The notes under the pieces are model-generated. The model searched no databases and was not told the origin of the DNA. It was given only the letters and a program-made list of their open reading frames with translations. 64,000 nucleotides of DNA, taken from NCBI GenBank assembly GCA_014155875.1, contig JACEFZ010005129.1:291334-355333 (forward strand), written 5' to 3'. Origin of the DNA: Cepaea nemoralis. Taxonomy: Eukaryota > Mollusca > Gastropoda > Stylommatophora > Helicidae. Below are positions 10,321 through 23,007 of this stretch, in pieces. How positions within the stretch are numbered: the stretch's first letter is position 1; every line of letters starts with the position of its first letter. The position numbers and the translations under genes were made by a program.

Positions 10321-10384
10321 AAAAAACAACATGTGTATAGTAGAAGACATGATATATTACATTGTTAACTATTTAGCATATTTT

Positions 10385-10630
10385 TATAATTTCGCATATC
10401 CTTTTAAAGGACATCGCTGTCAACATCAGCATCTTCCAGCTAATTGTTGATTTCTTGGCAAGATTACGCTCAGGAGTTTGCTATTGCTTTCTGAACGACC
10501 GGCTCATATACCCCGTAAGTTACCGAAGCGGCTAAAACGGCACCGATTCTCGTGCACGTCACGTTACTCATGAGTGTATACGGGATTACGGCGAAAATCG
10601 CTAACACCTAGGCCAGGGAGACCGGTTGTT
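10385..10630 (-). mobile_element. SINE-1 copy
   Basis: The orientation and order are those of the other copies. At the left is the 3' hairpin (gcatatccttttaaaggacat), then the core caggagtttgctattgctttctgaacg, a tRNA-like region, and the A box (minus strand TGGCCTAGGTG) at about 10608-10618. The promoter boxes are decayed, and no clear target duplication is seen. Confidence 0.75.
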
Positions 10631-10974
10631 AGAGATTAGGTGAAATAAAATGGAACCGACAGGCAAAATCCTACTATGTAAATGTAAAACAGTATGGAAT
10701 AAGGCGACACAAGGAACACTGTCTCTCACGTCCCTCCCCCAACAGTAAAGAAACGGCTTTATTGATGTTTAAAGAGGGTAATATGGCATTCATCGAGCAA
10801 GAGTCAATGAGTTATAGATTTACAATTAAATCTCAACTGGCCATAGGTTTCGGCCTTACTCTCTCTGTTGTTCTATGCCTCCACAGCGAGGATCATACGT
10901 GAGAAAATCACAACACGGGAAAGAATTTAGTGTTTTGTCAGTGCAAGGGCAGGGCACTTAATATAGTGTGTTTG
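10631..10974. other. Unassigned stretch
   Basis: I see no ORF, repeat or RNA gene that I can support between the SINE and the TTAG array. Confidence 0.4.
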
Positions 10975-11220
10975 TTATTTATGTAGTTACTTTAGCTAGT
11001 TAGCCAATTAGTTTGTTAGATAATTATTTAGTTAGTTGGTAAGCTAGCTAGCAAATAAGTTAATTATTTATGTAATTTATTAGCTAGCTAACTAGCTAGT
11101 TAGTTAGTAAAACCAGCTAGCTACTTAGATTGTTAGTTAATAGTAAGTTAGATAGTTGGTAAGTCAGGTATTTAGTTAGTTAGTTGCTTGCTAGAAAGTT
11201 AGCTAGTTAGTTAGTATTGT
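10975..11220. repeat. Degenerate (TTAG)n array
   Basis: The sequence is made of TTAG/GTTA/CTAG tetramers with point changes. A shorter patch is at 11670-11712. It is not the TTAGGG or TTAGG telomere unit. On the opposite strand it reads (CTAA)n, the same as the 3' tail of LINE-A in this window, so it may be an expanded LINE tail. Confidence 0.75.
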
Positions 11221-11257
11221 ACCAAACTATCATCTGTCGAGACGGAAAGGTGCCAAT
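11217..11257 (+). repeat. LINE-C 3'-end fragment
   Basis: The sequence ttgtaccaaactatcatctgtcgagacggaaaggtgccaatg matches the LINE-C 3' end at 36749-36790, including most of the hairpin. It directly follows the TTAG array. Confidence 0.7.
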
Positions 11258-11755
11258 GAGCCACTCTGCCAGCCGCTCCTCTACACAACTGTACGGAGCA
11301 AAAGAGGAGCCCCAAAACATATGTTGACTACATCACGAGAACACATCTGTTGACTACGTCACGAGAACACGACTGTCGATGTAAATACAAAACAATGAAA
11401 GAAAGAAAAATATGAAGATGGTAAGTAAGTAAAGTAGAGAACCCTTAAACACGGCTTAATGGACACCAGATACATGGCGAAAGATCTATATCTTTATAGT
11501 CCAATCGGCTTTCGGTGCGTGATGTAGTCAGTACGATGCCGGCCAAAGAGTGGTCAAATATGTGATTTATCTGCATGTCATTTAAAGGACGTCGCAATCA
11601 ACACTGGCATTATTTGCCTTTAACAGTCACATTCGCCAAGGTGCCAAGGTAGTCAGCTGGTGTATGTGCTAGTTAGCAGTTAGATAGTTAGTTATTCAGT
11701 TAGTTAGTTATTACAATTGTATAGCGAGCTAGATAGTACATAAGTACTTTAATCA
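11258..11755. other. Unassigned stretch with SINE-1 3' fragment
   Basis: The piece gcatgtcatttaaaggacgtcgcaatcaacactggcatt at 11573-11611 matches the 3' end of SINE-1. The rest is unassigned. Confidence 0.45.
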
Positions 11756-11799
11756 CCTCCTCAGTATCCCCTTCTGTGCGTAGAGGTTGATTTCACTGC

Positions 11800-12318
11800 C
11801 TGAGTCCTATGAAGTTGACAGACAGGACAGATCACTGAGACCGGACAGTGGTAGTACAGGACAGGACAGTACGCCCAAGGACAGACAGACAGTTAACAGG
11901 AGCTAACTGAAAGACAGCTATCATCGACGGACTGACTAACCCCAGGTTAAGGATAGCACAAAGTTGAGACGCATTAACGGCGACGAAGGGCATGAGTAAC
12001 ACGGGGTCATGAGACACGTGATACGAGACCCAGAGCGAAAGCTTGGCAGACTGAACTGCGCGTTGGAAGTGCAAGGATGTGCCTGAGAAAGTCGAGAATG
12101 TGTACAGCTGAATCGACCGATTGCGAGTTGTGCTGTGAGACTGAATCATTGATAGAGTTTGTGTGCGCCAGCTGTGAATGCGAACGTAGTATTGTGTAGT
12201 ATGAACAGATCGCATTGCTGTGCTTAACGATCATTTATGATATTGATATCTTGAATTATAATATGATAGACAATAAAGTTAACGCTGATATATTTAATTT
12301 ATCATTGACTTCGACTGA
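11800..12318 (+). mobile_element. Possible decayed 5' LTR of the fossil Gmr1-like element
   Basis: The distance from here to the fossil gag start at 12927 fits the 5' LTR plus leader of the complete element (717 bp leader, 510 bp LTR). Short matches occur in the right order: ctgagaccggacag, gtgcgccagctgtg, then gacaataaagttaacgctgatat with a polyadenylation signal, and an end in CTGACA at 12318. The similarity is weak, the left boundary is a guess, and chance is possible. Confidence 0.35.
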
Positions 12319-12926
12319 CATTATGTTGTACGTTATTTAATGTCCGAGTGTGACGAGCTAGTGATAGATAGAAAACACTGCAAATAATGAGGAATTTCCG
12401 TAAAGAACCCGTCATCGATAACCTCATTCCTGACACTTGTAACTCCTTACTTACGAATAATAGACGCATCGGCGTAACGTGGAACTCACCATGTAAAATT
12501 ATACAGCTGATAAAGTATTTCTCATTCATTAAAACATCACATTTCATAAATAATGGGGATCTCTCTTCCTTAAAATTCACATTCGACAATAGACTGAGGC
12601 TAACTATTTAGAAAACTGTTACCGTACAATTTATGATTGACAAGACGACAATGAAAGTTACAAACGAACTAATAATGTTTCTGTCTGCAGCAGAGTGTTT
12701 CCAACATAACGAAGAAACTAGTACAAGTACTAACCTTGTAGTGCTGGACAAGAACGACAGTATCGGCTACGTGACTTTTTAAAATTCCTTTAACCAATTC
12801 TGCACATATATTTTTCTAATGTTGTAAATCTTGAACTGTACATTTTCATAAATGGCAATATTGCGTATCTAAGGGAAATAACCTAAATTATGCTTCCTAA
12901 ATTAGATTAACATAGAATAGTTAAAT
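12319..12926 (+). other. Presumed leader of the fossil element
   Basis: No ORF is recognised. Its position matches the untranslated leader between 5' LTR and gag in the complete copy. No primer-binding site is recognisable. Confidence 0.35.
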
Positions 12927-14685
12927 ATGTCTACTTTAAACGAATGTATCAAAGCAGGCATTACATTAGGACAAGAAGGTAACAAGTTAGCACAATAGAG
13001 TGAAAATAAATTGACAGAGTTTCAAGATCGAAAAGAGTTGGCGCAAGGGCGAGAACAGAAGAAACGTGAAGAAGAACTGGCTGCAAAGCAAGTAGAGCTA
13101 AGATAGACAGCAAAAACAAACAATTACATTTGGAAACTCAAGTAAAACTAAAGCAATTAGAATTAGATCCTTGAATGCATATTGCAACCAAAAAACAAAA
13201 AATTAGAAATGAAAGAACCTGAACAGAAATTTATTTTAAAAAACTCATGGAACTGTCAAACCTTTCTGTGCAGGAGATAGCATATCAGCTTGGACTCAGA
13301 ATTTTGAAACTATAATGAAACATCATGGGATTCCAAAACAACACTGGTCTATTATTTACGTGCGAAATTTCGCATTAGAACCCTGAAAAGTTTTAGTAAC
13401 CATCCCAAAAGATCTGAGAACTGATTATGTATACATAAGAGAAAGAATTATGCAACACGTTCTTCTTGATTCTCAAGGATATAGATTACAGTATGTAAAA
13501 CTATGCCCAAGACCTAAGCAAACATTTGTAGATTATGTCTCTGAAGTGCAGGACAGTTTTTCTAAGTGGATAACAGCAGCCAAAGTTAACAATAATTTTG
13601 ATCTATTAAAAGACCTCATGCTTAGAGATAAAATCATATCATCTCTACCCACATCATTTGCAAAGTTTGTATAAGAAAATTAGGGTGACAATATCGCTGA
13701 AATTGAACGAAAAGGTTCAGCCTATTTTTACAGCAAATAAGGATATTTTCACTTTAATAGCTAACGAAATAAATATTACAGCTGCAGCTTCATTTAATAA
13801 AGCCAAACCACTTAGCTGCAAAACTAAATCAAAGGAAAGATAAACCATTGCAAATAGTCAAAGATTGCATAGGGAAAATGAGATGTGCGACAACAACACA
13901 AGTTATGAACACATCTAGAAAGTGTCATAAATAAGCAGCAGTCTAAAAGAAATCAATATAAAATAGCCACCAAATGCTTCTTTTGCAAGAGCTACGGACG
14001 CAGGTTGGCCAACTTGTAGAGGCAGGAAAATGCTAAAAAGGGCAAACGCTTTAATGAAAGAAACATCAAGTACAGAAAGTGAATTAGAGAGTGAGCACGA
14101 ACAAGAAAGTGTGAATGCATTACAAGTTATTGACACATTTAACATGGATAAACGTGAAACATGCAATAAATTCCAAACATATGGCATTTTAGGTCATGGC
14201 CTCTCTGTACCTATGAATTTTGAAAATTGCAATGCTGTTTTTCGTCAAAAGGGACATCAAAATCACATAAAGGTTTCATAAATGACACAACTTACCAGGT
14301 GTTACGCAATTCAGATTCCACGCTAACAGCCAACCATAGATCGTTTGTATATCAGAAAGACTACACATGCAAACATGTAACATACAAAACGTTTACAGGT
14401 AACATCGAAAGATACCCTTTAGCGGTAGCACATATTAAAACACCTTTCGTTACTGGTAACATCATATGTGCAGTGTTAAACAGACCATGCTGCGATATCA
14501 TTGTAGACATTCTGCCTGATGTTATAGACTGCTCCGAACCACAAATTAAAGCGTGGGAAGAGAAACATCTGCAGGAAAACGCGGCCACTATATCTGCCTC
14601 AAGGAAAGATTACGATGACAACCAAAAAGAGGATTTCACTTATTATACCCAAAAATTTTCTCTGTTAACAAGACTTGAAAGTTAG
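12927..14685 (+). pseudogene. gag: Fossil Gmr1-like gag and protease
   Basis: The ATG at 12927 opens MSTLNECIKAGITLGQEGN, which aligns with MSSLDKCIEQGIKLGYKEE of the complete copy. Broken frames then follow its Gag: AFCAGDSIS-like FCAGDSISAW near 13268, RERIMQHVLLDSQGY, FVDYVSEVQDSFSKWI and LPTSFAKFV. A zinc-knuckle region is decayed near 13970-14030. The protease C-terminal part (14330-14570) reads TFTGNIERYPLAVAHIKTPF and IKAWEEKH. The DTGA active-site loop is not intact. Many stops and frame changes make this an old dead copy. Confidence 0.85.
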
Positions 14686-15170
14686 AACCGGGACAAGATG
14701 TCCTACTTCTGCAAATTGGTAATTAAGATCTGCTATCAATATCATGGCAAGGGCCATTCAAAATCAACAGGTAAATATCTACTGTTGATTATGAAATTTT
14801 CATAAATGGGAAAAAGGAAATTTTTTATTTAAACATGTTGAAAATATACCATTGCAGAGGTGAATATGACAGTGCCGACGAAATAGCAGCAACGACGACG
14901 ACAATCATCAACCAAATAGACACATACAGAATAGAGCTACTAGTCCCAATTGTCGACAACACAGAATATGTTAACGAAATTAAGATCTGCACAAAGCTAA
15001 CTCACAAAAACACGAAATGACAGAATTATTGACAGAGGACAATTTTTTCCAGCAAACCAGGAACAACAGACATAATTCACCTCCAAATCAAACTGACAAA
15101 CCAAACACCTATCATGTGTAAACCATAGTTTATCCCATTACAATACAGAGACCAATATGAATTCACTTAT
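14686..15170 (+). pseudogene. pol: Fossil Gmr1-like integrase C-terminus followed by reverse transcriptase start
   Basis: Right after the protease the sequence encodes LEPGQDVLLL and ISWQGPFKINR, then VDYEIFINGKKEIFYLNMLK. These align with the integrase C-terminal domain of the complete copy (PGQDILLL, SWQGPFKVIR, INGKLKIFHINMLKP). After an acidic linker comes FSSKPGTTDII and a decayed RT start at 15040-15165. The integrase zinc finger and catalytic core are deleted. The order integrase-then-RT is the same as in the complete element, so the unusual order is not an accident of one copy. Confidence 0.75.
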
Positions 15171-15384
15171 GGTGTTGGTAATAATAGTGTGTTGCAAAGT
15201 GACTTCTTAGTACCTATTGATCGATGTTTTTTTTTTGTTTTTTTTTTTGCGTGTTTTCTTTTCAGTATTGGTGCCATTTGTCCAATGAATTGGTTTGTCT
15301 TATTGCATATGTTTTCGATCATGTTTTCAGATTTGCCATTTGATGATATTATACTTGCTATGTACTTGAAACTTTTTTCTTGCT

Positions 15385-16050
15385 TCAGGGGATGTTCGTA
15401 GTTATAGTCATTACCTCTGTTTTACGTCTGATAATGCGTATTCTATTTTCCCTACACATTAAGTTTAGACTATTGACTCGTTCTTGTAACGTATCTTGTG
15501 GTTTTGCTATTAGTGCTTGGTCATCCGCAAACATGAGTTCTCTAATGGAGTAATTTGCAGGTTGTTCTTCTGTGTTCTCGTCATGCGGTGTTCTTGTGTT
15601 GTCTGTTTGGCTGGTTTCTTTACATATGTTGTCTATATAGTTTATGTACAAGAGAGGAAACAGGACACAACCTTGTTGTACTCCTGATCTTATGATGAAG
15701 GGTTTTGAGTGTCCTCCAGTTGCTCTCACTATACATTCATTGTTGTTGTATAAGCTACTACATATATTTGTTAGATGTGTATTCACTCCGTACTGTTTAA
15801 GGATTTTCCACAGCTTGTTTCTATCTTCTCTATCAAATGCCTTTTCTTTGTCGACAAAGGCTACGCATATTTTCCATTGAATTCAATTGATTTTTCTATC
15901 CGTTGTCTAAGAGCAAAAATGGCATATGTGCATTTTTTTTAATTTTTTTTTTCTAAATCCAAGTTGTGTTTCGCTTAGCTCGGGTTCAATATTAGTACGT
16001 AATCTTTTCTCAAGAATTTTCCAAAATATTTCCCCAGCATCACTCAAAAG
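15385..16050 (-). pseudogene. LINE reverse transcriptase fragment (RTE-like)
   Basis: Minus-strand reading gives [22 protein letters not shown] near 16025-15960. The ORF 15786-15385 follows with SGVQQGCVLFPLLY, the catalytic FADDQAL motif near 15530, and a thumb start. This is the palm domain of a non-LTR reverse transcriptase. It is broken by stops between the two parts and truncated at both ends. Its right end abuts a long (TA)n tract. Confidence 0.8.
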
Positions 16051-16052
16051 AC

Positions 16053-16196
<144 letters not shown>

Positions 16197-16197
16197 T

Positions 16198-16395
16198 ATG
16201 CCGGTCTCTCTGGCCGAGAGGTTACAACACTTTCTCCGTAATCCCGTTTATCACGCAGATTCTCGTAGCGGGAGAGAACTGGGAGCGGTTCGTCCCCCAC
16301 TGGTAACTTGCGGGATAACTGAGCCGGCCGCTCAGAAAGCAATGGCAAACTACTGAACGTAATCAGAGATCAACAGACAGCTGAAAGAATATAAG
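16198..16395 (+). mobile_element. SINE-1 copy (plus strand)
   Basis: The A box TGGCCGAGAGG is at 16210-16220, the B box GGTTCGTCCCC near 16290-16300, and the core CAGAAAGCAATGGCAAACTACTG near 16333-16355. The 3' end is lost after gacagctgaaag. This copy shows the SINE head best on the plus strand. Confidence 0.85.
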
Positions 16396-18430
<2,035 letters not shown>

Positions 18431-18434
18431 ATCA

Positions 18435-18990
18435 TATATTACTGCTATATGCTTGTGAAACCTGGACTGTTTATCAGCGACACGCTAAGAAAATAAACCA
18501 CTTCCACACAGTCCTGAAACAGGAAGCTACTGAAGATGAAATGGCAAGACAAGATCCCAGACACTGAAGTCCTAGAAAGAGCGTACATTCTCAGTATCCA
18601 CACTCTACTAATGAAGAATTAGATTCGCAGGGCTGGTCACTTAACTTGCATGCCAGATCACATGCTCCCTAAACATATTTTTTACAGCGAGTTGCGTTGT
18701 GGTAAACGCTCCCAAGGCGGCCAGAGGAAACGCTTTAAAGACACTTTGAAAATATAACTGAATGCTTTTGGAATTCATCATGACACCTGGGAGACTGCAA
18801 CCAGAGACGAAATTTGTGGCGTGCATCATTACGCAAGGGTGCAGTCACGTGTGAGCCAACCAGGACTGCAAGAGCTGTGAAGAAAAGGCAGGACAGAAAA
18901 ACCACTGCACAAAAACCCTCCTCCAGAAACGTCATGCAATCTTTGTCCACATTGTCAAAGAACATTTAGAGTTACATCTCTCCATAGCAC
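18435..18990 (+). pseudogene. LINE 3' end with terminal zinc finger
   Basis: Plus-strand frames read YACETWTVYQRHAKKINHFH near 18450, then an AGH-like block, a GKRSQGGQKKRFKD-like block near 18690, a DTWETA-like block, and a final CPHCQRTFR finger near 18935-18965. This is the reverse transcriptase thumb and C-terminal zinc finger of a LINE related to, but distinct from, LINE-C. Several stops and frame changes are present. The 5' part is absent or unrecognised. Confidence 0.75.
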
Positions 18991-19133
18991 AATGCCTGGG
19001 TTAAATTTAAGAGACCATATATTGCCCATACTGAATGATCCCTCCCTCTCCTTAATTTACTCCAGAGTGCACGTAACACCAATATATTTGGAACCAGACA
19101 ACCGCAGAAGCTGCATGATCAGCAAAGTAATTA

Positions 19134-19660
19134 CGACGGTAAGTTAATAGGTAAGTCACAAATGGCTGTAGAAAAATAACTAAATTTGACAACAACTTGA
19201 AACAAGTTTATTTGTATACATACTATGCCCCTTTATTTCTCAACATAATGTTCACCAACATTGATGCACTTATCCCATAGTTTTATCAGTTCTCCAAAAC
19301 CGGCTGTATAGAACTGCGTGCTCTGTTATCTGAACCACGTTTTCATTTCACATTCAACTTCGGCGTCGGTTAAAATGTATCTTAAATGTCGACAAGGTCG
19401 ACTTCATTGCACCGGGTATGCATAGGGCTCGGTCTCTTTCCGCAGCGCGGAAAGCATCGCATTCCGTAGCTCTAGCGACGACCCACAGGTGTCTCCGAAA
19501 GATTTCACTCGTGAACCGAAGGACGCGGCCCGGAATCGAACCCACAGCCTTCGAAGCCCGAGTCAAACGGCTTGAGCACTTCGCCACGGAGCGTCCCGTC
19601 ATTCGTGAAATGTCTCCCGCCAAGATGATTTTTCAATGGACTTAGCCACTAGCAATTTCC
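19134..19660 (-). pseudogene. Mariner fragment, 3' half, split by a SINE
   Basis: TA at 19132-19133 is followed by an inverted repeat (CGACGGTAAGTTAATAGGTAAGTCAC). On the minus strand, decayed C-terminal mariner transposase follows (VGG/CINVG-type end near 19260, then AVLYSRFW). The sequence resumes past a SINE at 19615 with a piece that matches the mariner at 21095-21130. It faces the mariner fragment at 19700-19949 in inverted orientation. Confidence 0.65.
19400..19612 (-). mobile_element. tRNA-derived SINE-2
   Basis: On the minus strand the head reads TGGCGAAGTGCTCAAGCC (A-box region, 19572-19589), and 19532-19542 gives a perfect B box GGTTCGATTCC. The spacing suits a tRNA-derived RNA polymerase III promoter. 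It interrupts the mariner fragment. The head differs from that of SINE-1. Confidence 0.75.
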
Positions 19661-19699
19661 AGTAAAGCGGAGCATAGTGCACAGTTGGGTAGAAAAAGT

Positions 19700-19949
19700 G
19701 ACGCGGGCGAGTCAATAAGTAAGTAACACAGCTCTGTGGGATGGCAGTTAAATGAAAACAGGGCACGAAGATTTATGCAGTCGTTTGGGAGATCTCATAA
19801 AACGATGGGGTAAGTGCATCAATGTTGGTGGAAGTTATGTTGAGAAAAAAACGGACAATGTATGTATACAGATACACTGGTTTCAAGTTGTTATCATATT
19901 TAGTTATTTTTCTACGACAATTTGTGACTTACTTATTAACTTACGCTCG
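19700..19949 (+). mobile_element. Short mariner deletion derivative
   Basis: The 5' terminal repeat (gcgagtcaataagtaagtaacacag) is at 19708. It is followed by about 30 bases of 5' UTR, then directly by the C-terminal transposase end (LIKRWGKCINVGGSYVEK, 19797-19850), and the 3' terminal repeat up to a TA at 19950. Nearly all of the transposase is deleted, so this is a MITE-like product. Confidence 0.7.
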
Positions 19950-20312
19950 TATGCAACTGTCCACCGGTCGGCGCTACGATCCTAGACCAGTTACCGAAAA
20001 AGTATAAGTAAGGTCCTGGTGTGTCCTGCCAAGACATTTAGTCTTTAATTTGCATTTCATTGCACGAGGTTCAGGCTTGTACAGTCCCAGTTGCACTTCT
20101 CTGGCCGACGCCTTTGGCATAAGGGTATGGTGTCCGAGTCCCAACACTAGGCAGGTAGTAATTGTTATAGACGTGTCACTTCCCTTTATAGCCAAAGTCA
20201 AGTCATGTATACATAAGAAAACACACAATTTTGAATTTAATTAACGCTGCCCTCCTTTTTAGTACTTTCACTAGCGGGCCAAATGTTGAGATATAATAAT
20301 CATGTAAATTAA

Positions 20313-20395
20313 TGTTGCATGCCCTGTAAAGGACGTTAATATCTACACTAGATTGATTTTATACTCAGTTTGCTATTGATTTTTGAACGATAAAT
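20313..20395 (-). mobile_element. SINE-1 3' fragment
   Basis: The 3' hairpin (gcatgccctgtaaaggacgtt) and a decayed core (cagtttgctattgatttttgaacga) are present; the tRNA head is missing. Confidence 0.65.
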
Positions 20396-20856
20396 CAACG
20401 TTCAAGTGCAACTTTATGCTGCTTTTAAGTGTTGAACCGCATACATCACCATCAACGCATCGTGCACTTAAAAGCGAGCGCATTTACCTTTTCTGCGATT
20501 TTAACGTCTAGTGATTATGTAACAGGATTGAGCAATTTTATAAAGGGGCAGCAATGCTAACGAGCATGACAAAACTAGTGTTGTGTGTATTATTTCCCTT
20601 GGAATTATTAGCACAATAACTAACTAGGTTTAACAATGATACAGCTGAGCTGAGAGCGTCTGTAAATGTGCATCACATACAACTGATCACTTTACGGAAA
20701 CCATGTGTTTCTTGATGGTCTGTCACATCCATTTTAGTGCCCATCCATTATATCCTTTACATTTTATTAGAAACCACATTGCCAGTGTCGTTAGATTGTT
20801 ATACTGTTTTAGCTTATTGCTCATGATTTTACATCACACCACACGATACCGTAATA
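20396..20856. other. Unassigned stretch
   Basis: No gene or repeat is recognised between the SINE fragment and the mariner. Confidence 0.4.
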
Positions 20857-21803
20857 TGCGAGGGAAGTCAATAAGTAAATCACAAATGGCTTTATTAAAA
20901 ATAACTAAATATGATAACAACTTGAAACGAGTTTACTTTTATACCTACACTGTCCCTTTATTTAAGAACATAAGTTCCACCAACATTGATGCACTTAACT
21001 TATCGTTCTATCAGCCCTCCAAAACCAGTTGTATAGAACTGCGTGCTCAATTTTCTAAATCACTTTTTCACTGCACATTCAATTTCTGCGTCATTTGCGA
21101 AATGGCTCCCGCCAAAGGTGAGTATTCAGTGGACCAAAAAGGTGGAAATAGCTAGGGGCTAAGTCGGGGCTGTAAGGTAGCTGTTCCAAATCTTCCTACA
21201 TTAGTAGGTTAAATAAATTTCTCCTTAGTTAATCGAGCCGTATGTTGTCTAGCATTGTCATGAGGAAGCGATACGCCTCTAGTCAGCAGTCCTGGACGTT
21301 TTCTTCGAATGGCATAATGAAGCATCAATAGAACTTCACAGTGCGATTCACAATTCACATTGACATATTTCTTCTTGAAATTGGTTAAATACTCTTCTTG
21401 ACAATCCCGTAACATTGTCAGCATAACCGTCCCTGCTGATGGTGTAGCCTTTAATTTTTGGACACAAGGCAAAGAAGGATGTTTCCATTGCATTGAAGCA
21501 CATTTTGATTCAGGCTGGTAGTCGGCATAAATAGGAAACATTTCCTTTTGAATGTCCTTTGCAGGCAGTCCTTTTGCCCACAAAAACCGCACAACGGCAT
21601 GTTGCTCTTTGGTTGCGCACTCCATAAGTACAGTCGCCATCTTGTTTATGCGCTGTGCATGCGCATGAGACACCTAGCGCCACCTGACGAACGGGAATAT
21701 AAAGTTCGATGTTGCTGTCACCAAATGACACCTGTAGAAAACAAAAACTACATTTACTTGCCATCCCACAGAACTGTGTGACTTCCTTATTGACTCGCCT
21801 TCG
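20857..21803 (-). mobile_element. Mariner-family DNA transposon, deleted copy (947 bp)
   Basis: TA dinucleotides at 20855 and 21804 flank imperfect inverted repeats (left GCGAGGGAAGTCAATAAGTAAATCACA; right, inverted, GGCGAGTCAATAAGGAAGTCACA). The minus-strand ORF 21673-21209 begins with the helix-turn-helix part (MATVLMECATKEQHAVVRF). It jumps to the catalytic middle (WKHPSLP, KATPSAGTVMLT), then IRRKRPGLLTRGV and the second catalytic motif HDNARQHTARLT, and stops. The region with the first catalytic Asp is deleted, and a decayed C-terminus follows to 20960. Intact mariners are about 1.3 kb, so this copy is non-autonomous. Confidence 0.85.
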
Positions 21804-21939
21804 TATAACAGATTAACATGCTTTTCTTTTAACTGTTTCTGACATGTTTTTAGTGATTAGCATTATTCCATCTTGAAACTGCAACATTTGCCATAGAGAT
21901 TCTTGTTCCAATATTTATCAGGTGTCTGCTATCAAATTG

Positions 21940-22133
21940 TTTGTAATTGTTCAAGATAATTGTAATAGAAGATAATTGTCGCATAAAAACGTGGTGTGTT
22001 GATGCTGGGGCAATGGACAACCCAACAAAGGCAGAAGTAACATGGTTCTCTTTGAATAACCATATTGTTAACACTCCAACGGCAACTGTAAATCTGGGTT
22101 CAGTGTTCTGTATAGAACGCAGGCAATACATTA
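21940..22133 (+). pseudogene. LINE-A relative, fragment left of nested insertion
   Basis: At 21990-22130 the frame reads GAMDNPTKAEVTWFSLNNHI, nearly the same as the LINE-A ORF at 28854-31451 (residues after YADD). It stops at 22133 inside the target site of a LINE-A insertion and continues on the far side at 25702. Confidence 0.85.
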
Positions 22134-22134
22134 G

Positions 22135-23007
22135 TTAGTTATCAGTTGGGGTATCTTCGTTGCACTCCGGACATGTCCATAGGTGCTCAGATCCTCCCCC
22201 CAGCATATGCATCAGCGTCCGGTGGCTAATAGTGCCAGTTCTGTGTTGGTTGACGAGGCGCTTTGTTTTCCCGATGTACCTCTCGCGTCTGGCTGTGCCG
22301 ATTCTTACTCCCAGGTCTTTCATCCTGGAGAACGATGTGGAATCACTGGGGTCAAAATCCTCTGTTCTCGCCATATCTTTAAGGGCGTTAATAACATCCG
22401 CACGATCCATGGGCTGGCCATCTACAGGGGGTGCAGAGCCAGCCAATTTATCAGCTCGTTCATTTCCCTCGACTCCCGCATGTCCCGGGACGAAGATGAA
22501 GGTGACTTTGCGGACAACAGACCTCCGCAGCGACTCAGTCCACTGTCTACGTACAGATCCAGCTTCGACCTTCTGAATCATGCTCATTGAATCACTTAGT
22601 ACACACACGTTGGTATAAAGCTGTGATTCCAGCCATATGAAAGCCTGTGTAACTGCCATCACCTCCATCGTCATGCTGCTCGTGGTCATAGAGTGGGCAC
22701 CACTGGATTCTTGAACGGTTCGGCCCGCTGAACGGGCTGTAAATACCCACGCACTTCTCTGCTGCTTTACAACAGATCCATCTGTATAGATGAGCACTTC
22801 GGGGCTATCTGAGTGATCATAGATGAGCGCGTTAACCTCTGCATTGACAGCGGCAGGGTTCTGCTCTCTGCACCGTCTGTCGAGTGTGATAATGCAGGAG
22901 AAGGTACACTTAAAAGCTGGAGGCACCGGCACCCATTCCTTGATACTGGGTTGATACTGGTAAGACTGCAGACCTGTCCGACGACATCTTCCGCCCGACC
23001 CATCCAT
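22135..23007 (-). pseudogene. LINE-A RNase H domain
   Basis: This 290-codon frame contains IYTDGSVVKQQRSAWVFTAR (first catalytic Asp), SMTMEVMAVTQAFIWLE (catalytic Glu), LSDSMSMIQKVE (Asp) and FVPGHAGVEGNERADKLAG (final His/Asp). A C-terminal CPECNE knuckle follows. RNase H removes RNA from the hybrid made during retrotransposition and is typical of I-group LINEs. The first 25 or so residues are out of the family frame. Upstream, the RT frame ends at a stop in KRG-K-stop, so the domain is separated from RT by a nonsense change and a frame change. Confidence 0.85.

Noticed and set aside
10975..11220. Interstitial telomere
   Set aside because: The unit is TTAG with CTAG variants, not TTAGGG or TTAGG.
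19532..19589. tRNA gene on the minus strand
   Set aside because: A and B boxes are good, but no acceptor or anticodon stems fold and a longer non-tRNA body follows. It is a SINE head. The same holds for 16210-16300, 58677-58760 and 63054-63095.
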